Source: Candidatus Bathyarchaeota archaeon
Lineage (GTDB): Archaea; Thermoproteota; Bathyarchaeia; TCS64
NCBI GenBank assembly: GCA_003662205.1
Contig: QMXQ01000112.1
Span: 1-5,367 of the forward strand
Reading direction: 5' to 3'
Length of the DNA stretch: 5,367 nucleotides
In this document: piece after piece, positions 1-5,224 of the stretch
Layout of the letters: each line of letters opens with the position of its first letter
How positions within the stretch are numbered: the first letter of the stretch is position 1
Notes under the pieces: model-generated
Databases searched by the model: none
What the model saw: the letters and a program-made list of their open reading frames with translations, nothing else
What the model was told of the DNA's origin: nothing
Translations under genes and position numbers: made by a program

Positions 1-250
1 CCTCAAGGATGACCTCGTCGCCCCGCAGGGTGTGGGCGAGGACGCTGACGGCGTTCCCCTGGGTCCCGCTGGTGACGAAGAGGCCCGCCTCCTTCCCGAG
101 CATCTCCGCGGCGAGGCGCTCCAGCTTGTTCACGGTGGGGTCCTCGCCGTAGACATCGTCCCCCAGGGGCGCGTTGGCCGCCGCCGCCCTCATCTCCGGC
201 GTCGGCAGCGTGACCGTGTCGCTCCTGAAGTCCAGATTCTTCTCAACCAT
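1..250 (-). CDS. ltaE: L-threonine aldolase, N-terminal part (cut by window edge)
   Basis: The first 83 residues are visible; the rest lies beyond the left edge. They contain the hallmark opening of low-specificity L-threonine aldolases: FRSDTVTLPTPEM near residues 8-20, then a GDDVYGEDPTVNKLE stretch (about 30-44) and the LFVTSGTQGN segment (about 57-66), which in this family helps hold the PLP phosphate. Family members are PLP-dependent fold-type I enzymes that split L-threonine (or allo-threonine) into glycine and acetaldehyde in the cytoplasm. The PLP-binding lysine, usually near residue 200, is not in the window. The ATG at 248-250 is chosen because the family motif starts a few residues later. 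A GGAAGG-like ribosome-binding sequence lies 10 bases upstream and a TATA-like box about 36 bases upstream. The preceding minus-strand gene ends at 305, so this gene probably has its own promoter in a short gap. Confidence 0.9.
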   Translation of the reverse strand, partial: MVEKNLDFRSDTVTLPTPEMRAAAANAPLGDDVYGEDPTVNKLERLAAEMLGKEAGLFVTSGTQGNAVSVLAHTLRGDEVILE

Positions 251-285
251 CCCGATACAGCCTTCCAGTAGAGAAAACGCGGAGA

Positions 286-294
286 CTATTTAAG
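286..294 (-). promoter_or_regulatory. TATA-like box of the threonine aldolase gene
   Basis: On the minus strand this reads CTTAAATAG, an archaeal TATA-like element in otherwise GC-rich DNA. Its centre is about 40 bases before the ATG at 250. With the usual spacing of about 26 bases to the start of transcription, the leader would be about 14 bases. The box lies just after the stop codon of the upstream MBL gene. Inferred from sequence only. Confidence 0.5.
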
Positions 295-304
295 GGCTTT
301 AGCC

Positions 305-949
305 TCAGCCCGAGGCGTTCCGGTAGGCCCGCCGGATGTGCTCGCCAGCCCCCTCTAGGACGGGCATCCCGTGGCCCGGCAGCATCACGTCGACCTCCAG
401 CTCAGTCAGCCTCCGCAGCGAGTTGACGATGGCCTCGTAGCTGCCGGACTCACCGTCGTACCTGCCGTAGTAGCCGTCGGGGAAGACGGTGTCGCCGGAG
501 AAGAGGATGCGCGCCTCCCGGGCGTAGAGGCAGATGCTCCCCTCCGTGTGCCCCGGGGTCCAGAACACCTCCAGAGGCCACAGCTCTGTCGGGACGGTGT
601 CCCCGTCCTCCACCCTCACAAGGCGGCGTCCGAGGTGGGAGGCGATATACCTCGTGTCGAGCCTGTGAACGTAGACCCTCGGCTCCGCCCGCTCCAGGAT
701 GATGAAGACACCGCTCGCGTGGTCATGATGCGCGTGGGTGAGCACAACACCCTCTATGTCCTCGGGGCCTACGCCCAACTGCTCCAACTGGGGCCAGACG
801 GGGTTCACGTAGTTGCCGACGCCCGTGTCGACGACGACGGCCCGGTCCCTGCCGATGACGTAGATGTTGCTGCACAGCCCCTCGCCGACGATGAGGCTGA
901 CCCCCCTGAGCCGCTGAGACTCGCTGCCGAGGTCGATGATCGTGGGCAT
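305..949 (-). CDS. Metallo-beta-lactamase-fold hydrolase (glyoxalase II-like)
   Basis: A 214-residue single-domain protein with the full metal-binding set of the MBL superfamily. THAHHDH at 71-77 gives the HxHxDH ligands H72, H74, D76 and H77. H134 is in TPGHTEGS, the bridging D153 in FSGDTVF, and H193 in LPGHG. The N-terminal strands with NIYVIG (29-33) and VVDTG (39-43) are also typical. These residues predict an active binuclear metal hydrolase in the cytoplasm, with no signal peptide or membrane segment. The length matches stand-alone glyoxalase II-like hydrolases, and the sequence does not reveal the substrate; thioester, lactone or other small ester cleavage are all possible. The ATG at 947-949 is preferred because a TATA-like box lies about 30 bases upstream. 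A flanking minus-strand MaoC-like gene is 96 bases upstream, so co-transcription is possible but not required. Confidence 0.88.
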   Translation of the reverse strand: MPTIIDLGSESQRLRGVSLIVGEGLCSNIYVIGRDRAVVVDTGVGNYVNPVWPQLEQLGVGPEDIEGVVLTHAHHDHASGVFIILERAEPRVYVHRLDTRYIASHLGRRLVRVEDGDTVPTELWPLEVFWTPGHTEGSICLYAREARILFSGDTVFPDGYYGRYDGESGSYEAIVNSLRRLTELEVDVMLPGHGMPVLEGAGEHIRRAYRNASG

Positions 950-978
950 ATCTGATCGAGTCTGGATGCGCTGCAGCC

Positions 979-986
979 GTTAAAAA
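979..986 (-). promoter_or_regulatory. TATA-like box of the MBL hydrolase gene
   Basis: On the minus strand this reads TTTTTAAC, preceded by a purine-rich GGAAGGA that could act as the BRE. The centre is about 33 bases before the ATG at 949, which would place transcription start only about 7 bases before the start codon, a nearly leaderless mRNA. A second AT-rich element (GTTTAAAG, around 1005-1012) is an alternative. Confidence 0.45.
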
Positions 987-1045
987 TCCTTCCTCCACGA
1001 GAGGCTTTAAACGAAAGCTCCTAAAAACGGTGGAAATAATAGGGT

Positions 1046-1486
1046 TTAAGATTGTCTTCTGTGGTATAGGAACTTCAGCTTCGCCTCCATGATCATCCTA
1101 TCGCCGACGTAGCATCTCCTCTGGAAGACCACGATCCCCCTGTCAGGGCGGGACGTCTCCCGCTTATGGATCACCTCCAGCTCCGATCGCAGGGGGCTTC
1201 CGTGGAGCAGGGGCGCCCTGAACCTCATCTCGTCGACCTCGATCAAAGCGACGATGTTGTCGTAGACGCCGGTCTGATACTCCAGCCCGAAGGCGTAGGC
1301 CGAGATCACCGCGCCGGGCGTGATCTTCCCCTCAAACCCCTTGCTCCGGGCCGCCTCCGCGCTGAGGAAGATGGGGTTCGTCGCCCCCATTAACCCCACG
1401 ATGCACTCGATCTCGGAGCCAGATACGACCCTCGTCCGAGTGACGAACCGATCTCCAATCTCAAAATCCTCGAAGTATTCTCTCAC
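1046..1486 (-). CDS. MaoC-like hot-dog-fold protein lacking the catalytic Asp/His
   Basis: A 146-residue protein with the layout of single-domain MaoC/(R)-hydratase proteins: the YFEDFEIGDRF opening (4-14), the hydratase-2 region at about 30-70 (MGATNPIF, then AARSKGFEGKITPG) and a C-terminal beta-sheet half (about 78-140). In family members that hydrate enoyl-CoA, the motif is D-x-N-P-x-H. Here the Asp is A35 and the His is F40, while N37 and P38 remain, and the usual IAHG is ITPG. The fold assignment is good, but normal enoyl-CoA hydratase activity is doubtful. It could be a structural or binding subunit, or use other chemistry. The start is a GTG at 1484-1486: the protein then begins right at the conserved motif and a TATA-like box sits about 32 bases upstream. 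An ATG at 1486-1488 is out of frame and meets a stop at once. The gene is divergent from the por operon. Confidence 0.8.
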   Translation of the reverse strand: MREYFEDFEIGDRFVTRTRVVSGSEIECIVGLMGATNPIFLSAEAARSKGFEGKITPGAVISAYAFGLEYQTGVYDNIVALIEVDEMRFRAPLLHGSPLRSELEVIHKRETSRPDRGIVVFQRRCYVGDRMIMEAKLKFLYHRRQS

Positions 1487-1517
1487 ATATGCAACCCGAA
1501 GGTTGTTCCAGCAGCAT

Positions 1518-1526
1518 TCTTTATAA
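1518..1526 (-). promoter_or_regulatory. TATA-like box of the MaoC-like gene
   Basis: On the minus strand this reads TTTATAAAG, the clearest TATA element in the window. Its centre lies about 36 bases before the GTG at 1486, predicting a leader of about 10 bases. This supports the GTG start over any upstream start. It forms the leftward half of a divergent promoter region. Confidence 0.6.
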
Positions 1527-1604
1527 AATGAGGCGTCTCCACGCCGCGGAAGAGATCAGCAATTACGCCTTGGCAGTAAATATCTCTGCAATTTTGTAGG
1601 GAAA

Positions 1605-1613
1605 TCTATTTAT
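1605..1613 (+). promoter_or_regulatory. TATA-like box of the por operon
   Basis: TCTATTTAT lies in an AT-rich patch (about 1575-1613) between the divergent MaoC-like and porG genes. With a spacing of about 26 bases, transcription would start near 1635. This excludes the GTG at 1617 as a start codon and leaves a leader of about 18 bases containing GGAAGG (1635-1640) before the ATG at 1653. No clear operator is visible. Confidence 0.5.
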
Positions 1614-1652
1614 GCGGTGGGCGCGATAAGCGTAGGAAGGTCGATTCTGAAA

Positions 1653-2207
1653 ATGATGGAGATACGAATACACGGACGTGGCGGCCAGGGCGCCGTCACA
1701 TCCAGCAAGCTGGCGGGGCTGGCTGCGAGCATCGAAGGCAAGTACGGTCAGGGGCTCCCGTTCTACGGCTTCGAGCGGAGGGGCGCGCCCGTCGAGGTTT
1801 ACCTCAGGTTCGACGAGAAGCCCATCCTCATCTCAAGCCGGATCTACGAGCCCGACGGCATCATCGTCCTAGACCCCATCCTGGCGGAGCTGGGGAACGT
1901 GGTCGCCCGAGGCCTGAAGGAGGGAGGATTCGCAGTGCTGAACACGCTGAAGGACCCCGAGGAGTTCGAGTACGCGGGAAAGCTCTCGAAGATCGCGACC
2001 GTCGACGCGACCGGCGTGGCGCTGAAGACGCTGAGGGCGCCCATCACCAACACGGCCATCCTCGGCGCCTTCGCGAAGGCGACAGGCATGCTCAAGCTCT
2101 CAAGCCTGGAGGAGGCCATCAAGCGCATCCTGCGGGAGAGGTTCCACAAGCCGAACATCGAGGCCCTGAGGATGGCCTACGATGAGACCCAGATCAAGGA
2201 GATGTAG
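1653..2207 (+). CDS. porG: 2-oxoacid (pyruvate):ferredoxin oxidoreductase, gamma subunit
   Basis: A 184-residue protein with the gamma-subunit signature: HGRGGQGAVTSS near residues 6-17, GKYGQGLPFYGFERRGAPVE at about 29-48 (the binding loop typical of this domain), EPDGIIVLD around 66-74, then VDATGVAL and ITNTAILGAFAKATG in the C-terminal half. In multi-subunit enzymes this subunit contributes to CoA binding and to the heterotetramer that oxidatively decarboxylates 2-oxoacids. An open frame extends to a GTG at 1617, but the ATG at 1653 (or the adjacent ATG at 1656) is preferred, because family proteins begin with a few residues before IRIHGRGGQG and the TATA box lies at 1605-1613. It is the first gene of porGDAB. 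It ends in TAG, followed after GAG by the ATG of porD in the same frame. Pyruvate is the likeliest substrate from subunit order, but 2-ketoisovalerate or another 2-oxoacid cannot be excluded. Confidence 0.9.
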   Translation: MMEIRIHGRGGQGAVTSSKLAGLAASIEGKYGQGLPFYGFERRGAPVEVYLRFDEKPILISSRIYEPDGIIVLDPILAELGNVVARGLKEGGFAVLNTLKDPEEFEYAGKLSKIATVDATGVALKTLRAPITNTAILGAFAKATGMLKLSSLEEAIKRILRERFHKPNIEALRMAYDETQIKEM

Positions 2208-2210
2208 GAG

Positions 2211-2498
2211 ATGACGGAACAAAAGATCGAATGGAAAACCCTGAGGGGGCGCAAGCTCGACGAAGAGGCCATCAAGAAATACCAGGAGGGCCGAGCCGTC
2301 TGGGCGTGGAGGGTGTTCAAACCCATCGTCGACGAGGAAGCGTGCAGGCGCTGCTGGCTCTGCGTCGACTACTGCCCCGAGGGGGTCATCGAGAAAGGGG
2401 AGAAAGCGGCGGAGATCAACTACCTCCTCTGCAAGGGGTGCGGCGTCTGCGCCGAGGAGTGCCCCGTAGAGGCCATCAAGATGGAGAGGGAGAGATAG
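2211..2498 (+). CDS. porD: 2-oxoacid (pyruvate):ferredoxin oxidoreductase, delta subunit (2[4Fe-4S])
   Basis: A 95-residue ferredoxin-like subunit. Two cluster motifs are complete: C45, C48, C51, C55 (CRRCWLCVDYCP) and C74, C77, C80, C84 (CKGCGVCAEECP). Each final Cys is followed by Pro, as in classical 2[4Fe-4S] ferredoxins. The preceding segment WAWRVFKPIVDEEAC (31-45) is typical of PorD rather than of free ferredoxins. Its role is to pass electrons from the beta-subunit active site to external ferredoxin. The ATG at 2211 is 3 bases after the porG stop. AAGGAG at 2196-2201, inside the end of porG, is a good ribosome-binding site 9 bases upstream, so translation is probably coupled. The gene ends in TAG (2496-2498), 2 bases before the porA ATG and out of frame with it. 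Reading through that TAG would add only nine residues before a TAA. Confidence 0.93.
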   Translation: MTEQKIEWKTLRGRKLDEEAIKKYQEGRAVWAWRVFKPIVDEEACRRCWLCVDYCPEGVIEKGEKAAEINYLLCKGCGVCAEECPVEAIKMERER

Positions 2499-2500
2499 AC

Positions 2501-3712
2501 ATGGTTAAGGAGAAGGTTGAGTTCATAACGGGAAACGACGCGGTCGCGTACGCGGTTAAGCTGGCGAGGGTGAAGGTCATCGCGGCCTACCCCATCACAC
2601 CCCAGTCGCCGGTCACCGAGAAGCTGTCCGAGTACGTCGCCAACGGCGAGCTCGACGCCGAGTTCATCAAGGTTGAGGGCGAGCACAGCTGCCTCGCCGC
2701 GATGCGGGGCGCCGGGGTCTGCGGGGTCCGCACCTTCACGGCCACCTGTGGGCCGGGCCTGATGTACGCCCATGAGAACCTCGAATGTGTCCACAGGGAC
2801 CGGACGCCGCTCGTGATCGCGGTGCCGAACCGGAGCTACTCCAGCCTGTTTCCGGACTACACGGATAGCATGTGCGAGGCGACCACCGGCTTCATCCAGC
2901 TGTTCGTCGAGAGCGCCCAGGAGGCGCTGGACACCACCCTCCAGGGCTTCAGGATCGCGGAGGACCACAGGGTTTTGATGCCGCTGATGGTGCTGTACGA
3001 CGGCTACGTCACGTCGCACACCGGCGCCACCGTCAGGCTCCCTTCCCAGGAGGACGTCGACAAGTTCCTGCCGCCCTTCAAGCCCTACGTGGTGCGCGTC
3101 GACCCCAGCAGGTCCGAGTACATTCAGTGGGAGAGGCCCGGGGTGCCGCTGCAGGAGATGGAGCACGAGATGGCGATGACCAACGCGAAGGAGGTCATCA
3201 AGGAGGCCAACGAGGAGTACGCCAAGATCTTCGGGCGCAGCTACGGCGACGGCCTCGTCGAGCCCTACAGGGTTGAGGACGCCGACGTGGTCCTGGTGAC
3301 GATGGCGTCGATGACGGGGACGGCTCGGCAGGTGGTGGACGCCCTGAGGGAGAAGGGCAAGAACGTCGGCCTCCTCAGGCTGCGGAGCTTCAGGCCCTTC
3401 CCCGCCGAGACCTTCCAAGAGCTGCAGAAGAAGTACGGCTTCAGGGCGATGGGGGTCTGCGAGCGCGACGTGACCCACGGCTGCAACTACGGCTAGGTCT
3501 ACGGGGACCTGAAGGCGGCCCTCTACGACCTGGACGAGCGGCCGAAGCTGCTCAACTTCATCTTCGGTCTCGGCGGCGCCGACATCAGGATACCCGACCT
3601 GACCATCGCCTTCGACAAGGTGCTGGAGGCGGCTAAGACGGGGAAGGTGGAGAAGTCGACGTGGTTCGGCTACGAGATCGGCGCCCTCGACGCCAGGCTC
3701 ATGCACTTCTAG
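2501..3712 (+). CDS. porA: 2-oxoacid (pyruvate):ferredoxin oxidoreductase, alpha subunit, with in-frame TAG
   Basis: The frame encodes 403 residues if the TAG at codon 332 is read through, close to the usual alpha-subunit length of about 390-400. Termination there leaves 331. The pyrimidine-binding domain shows YPITPQSP (30-37), VEGEHS (58-63), FTATCGPGL (79-87), NRSYSS (110-115) and QEALDTTLQ (140-148). The second domain (from about 258) includes LRLRSFRPFP and CERDVTHG (320-327). After the TAG come VYGDLKAALYD (333-343) and FGLGGADIR (355-363), both recognisable parts of the same domain. The chain contributes to the thiamine-pyrophosphate and substrate site shared with PorB. The start is the ATG at 2501, with GGGAG at 2488-2492 as ribosome-binding site. 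An RD pair that I recall before TGWIQ in canonical PorA is A127-T128 here, so substrate identity is less certain. Whether a full-length protein is made depends on the TAG. If it is a true nonsense mutation, this is a pseudogene. Confidence 0.85.
3494..3496 (+). other. In-frame amber codon (TAG) inside porA
   Basis: Codon 332 of porA, in the context GGC TAG GTC. The same frame stays open for 71 more codons with G/C-ending codon use and conserved family residues. A short hairpin can form starting at the TAG: TAGGTC (3494-3499) pairs with GACCTG (3506-3511), five Watson-Crick pairs plus one G-U closing pair. Single-base relatives of TAG include CAG (Gln), AAG (Lys), GAG (Glu), TCG, TTG, TGG and Tyr codons. 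Pyrrolysine insertion, generic readthrough, nonsense mutation and base error remain open. No pylTSBCD gene is in the window. Confidence 0.9.
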
Positions 3713-3715
3713 GAG

Positions 3716-4612
3716 ATGAGAGAGATGAGTGATATAGTAACGACGGAAAGGGTCACCATCCCGCCGACGGGCGCATGCCAAGGCTGCGCGATGGTCCTGA
3801 TAGCGAGGCACACCCTGGACACCCTGGGGAGGAACTCGGTCGTCACCATCCCCGCCTCCTGCGGGGCGTGGTCAGGGGCGATGCTCATCGACCGCGGCCC
3901 AACCCAGTTCCCCTCCGCAGCGGCCGCCGCCTCGGGCATCGCCGCGGGCCTCAGGGCGGCTGGACACAAGAACACGAACGTGGTGGTCATCGCCGGCGAC
4001 GGCGGCACCTACGACATCGGCCTCCAGGCCCTGTCGGGCGCGGCCGAGCGGGGCGAGAGGATCATCTACGTCTGCCAGAACAACCAGGCGTACATGAACA
4101 CAGGCATACAGCGGAGCGGGGCTACGCCGAGGTGGGCGTGGACGACCACAACCCCCGTCGGGTCGGTCCAGAAGGGGAAGCTCGTCTGGCCGAAGAGCGT
4201 CCCTGAGATCATGGAGGCGCACCACATCCCGCTGGTGGCGACGGCGTCCATCCACAACATACCCGACCTGAAGCGGAAGGTCAAGCTGGCCCAGAGGCTG
4301 ACGACGGAGGAGGGGAAGGGCCTCAGCTACATCGAGGTGCTGAACACCTGCCCCACCGGCTGGCGCTACCCGCCGGAGAAGATGATAACCCTGGCCCGGC
4401 TCGCCGTGGAGACCGGCTTCTGGCCCGTCTACGAGATCGTCGAGGGCAAGTTCAAGCTGAACATGAAGCCGAGGAAGCTGAAGCCGCTGAAGGAGTTCAT
4501 AAAGCTGCAGGGCCGCTTCAGGCACCTCACCGACGAGCAGATCGCCGAGACCGAGAAGTGGGTCCACGCACGGTGGCAGAGGCTCCTCGAGCGGGACGAG
4601 CGCGGCTACTGA
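3716..4612 (+). CDS. porB: 2-oxoacid (pyruvate):ferredoxin oxidoreductase, beta subunit
   Basis: The thiamine-pyrophosphate-binding catalytic subunit, 298 residues from this start. Four cysteines expected to hold a [4Fe-4S] cluster are present: C21 and C24 (GACQGC), C49 (PASCGAW) and C212 (NTCPTGW). The TPP/Mg motif begins with GDGG (94-97) and continues to N122-N123, followed by AYMNTGIQRS (125-134), whose N128 matches the conserved Asn of the fused enzymes. The end carries the family LQGRFRHL segment (264-271). In the complex, TPP attacks the 2-oxoacid and electrons leave through this cluster to PorD. Canonical archaeal PorB, as I remember it, has DNEAYMNTG; here it is NNQAYMNTG, so two acidic residues are amides. 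The ATG at 3716 is 3 bases after the porA stop and in its frame. The ATG at 3725 is equally possible, with GGAG (3712-3715) nine bases upstream. The gene ends in TGA. Confidence 0.9.
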   Translation: MREMSDIVTTERVTIPPTGACQGCAMVLIARHTLDTLGRNSVVTIPASCGAWSGAMLIDRGPTQFPSAAAAASGIAAGLRAAGHKNTNVVVIAGDGGTYDIGLQALSGAAERGERIIYVCQNNQAYMNTGIQRSGATPRWAWTTTTPVGSVQKGKLVWPKSVPEIMEAHHIPLVATASIHNIPDLKRKVKLAQRLTTEEGKGLSYIEVLNTCPTGWRYPPEKMITLARLAVETGFWPVYEIVEGKFKLNMKPRKLKPLKEFIKLQGRFRHLTDEQIAETEKWVHARWQRLLERDERGY

Positions 4613-4619
4613 GAAACCC

Positions 4620-4640
4620 TTTTTTTCATCCTATCTTTTT
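4620..4640 (+). terminator. T-rich terminator of the por operon
   Basis: A run of seven T (4620-4626) begins 7 bases after the porB stop and is followed by a second run of five T (4636-4640). This is the usual form of archaeal intrinsic termination. The T runs are on the plus strand only, so they fit the por operon and not the convergent minus-strand gene ending at 4669. A distant inverted repeat (GAAACC 4613-4618, GGTTTC 4655-4660) spans the site but has a long loop and is probably not needed. Confidence 0.6.
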
Positions 4641-4668
4641 CTAGTCTTCGCAGAGGTTTCCCAGGTTA

Positions 4669-5220
4669 TCAGGCGCTGCGTTTGAGCTGCAGCTTCAGAA
4701 CTAGGTAGTTGCCCTCGTAGTCGTAGTCGATCTCGTCCACCTCGAACCCCCGGGGCAGATTGTAGCTCCTCAGGAAATCCTCGTCCTCGGTGCTCCTCAG
4801 GCGTATGCTCCCCTGGTCCGCCTCGATGTATATGCTGTGCCTCAGCTCGTCGGGGAGCTCGGTCGTTATGATGTACTCCATGGTCTCGGAGTCCCTGCCC
4901 CACGAGCGGCCCTGCTGGTTGAGGATCACGAACCTGTCGTCGAGGCCGCTCCGCCTCTGGAGCATGTACCAGGGGAGGATGGAGGAGATGACGAAGAAGA
5001 TGAAGAACATGATGGTGAGGGCGACAGCGGCTCCGCCTCCCACGTTACCGAACACGAAGGGGAAGATGACCACCACCCCCTCGCTCTCGCCCTCGGGGAG
5101 GAAGGCCATGGACACGACGATCAGCCCGATGCTGATGAGCATTATGCCGAGCATCCGCAGCCCCGCCGAGGAGAAGCCACGGGACCCCGCCACGCCGTTC
5201 CTCAGGTTCCGTCGTGCCAT
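4669..5220 (-). CDS. DUF131/TIGR00304-like membrane protein with Hsp20-like C-terminal domain
   Basis: A 183-residue protein. After a basic N-terminus (1-22) comes a hydrophobic segment (about 23-41), then GVVVIFPFVFGNVGG (48-62), and a second strong membrane segment (about 63-86). This two-helix pattern with the central G-x-I-x-PF-x-FG loop resembles the archaeal family DUF131/TIGR00304, whose function is unknown. The basic N-terminus suggests it lies inside the cell; with two helices the C-terminal part would also be cytoplasmic. Residues about 115-181 are soluble and resemble an alpha-crystallin/Hsp20 domain: YIITTELPDEL, a SIRLRS strand, NLPRGFEVDEI, then a YEGNYLVLKLQLK end strand. That second assignment is by pattern only. 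The gene starts 4 bases after the stop of another DUF131-like gene, with GGTGA in the overlap region as possible ribosome-binding site, so the two are probably co-transcribed and coupled. Confidence 0.72.
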   Translation of the reverse strand: MARRNLRNGVAGSRGFSSAGLRMLGIMLISIGLIVVSMAFLPEGESEGVVVIFPFVFGNVGGGAAVALTIMFFIFFVISSILPWYMLQRRSGLDDRFVILNQQGRSWGRDSETMEYIITTELPDELRHSIYIEADQGSIRLRSTEDEDFLRSYNLPRGFEVDEIDYDYEGNYLVLKLQLKRSA

Positions 5221-5224
5221 CGCG

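Noticed and set aside
32..271. Plus-strand open frame opposite the threonine aldolase
   Set aside because: Composition is that of a shadow frame. The minus strand reads as a well-conserved aldolase N-terminus.
294..311. GGGCT/AGCCC stem at the end of the MBL gene as a terminator
   Set aside because: A five-base stem with no following T run on the minus strand; it overlaps the stop codon and the next gene's promoter.
1552..1587. GAGAT...ATCTC inverted repeat in the divergent promoter region as an operator
   Set aside because: The arms are only five bases with a long spacer and no second copy, so chance is a sufficient explanation.
1617..1652. GTG at 1617 as the porG start
   Set aside because: It lies too close to the TATA-like box at 1605-1613 and would add 12 residues not typical of the family. 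The ATG at 1653 or 1656 fits better.
1647..1659. CTGA followed by ATGATGG as boxes of a C/D guide RNA
   Set aside because: The boxes are in the wrong order and spacing, the C box is imperfect, and the bases belong to the porG start region.
2231..2500. Upstream extension of the porA frame through porD
   Set aside because: This stretch is a shadow of porD in another frame. PorA proteins begin close to the ATG at 2501, which has a ribosome-binding site.
2420..3811. Open frame of 463 codons on the minus strand opposite porA
   Set aside because: Its translation is dominated by His, Arg, Leu, Val and Asp runs with no recognisable motif, as expected for the shadow of a GC-rich gene. The opposite strand has clear porA family motifs.
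3872..4567. Minus-strand open frame of 231 codons opposite porB
   Set aside because: It is a GC-driven shadow, rich in Leu, Asp and Arg with no family motif, whereas porB is certain on the plus strand.
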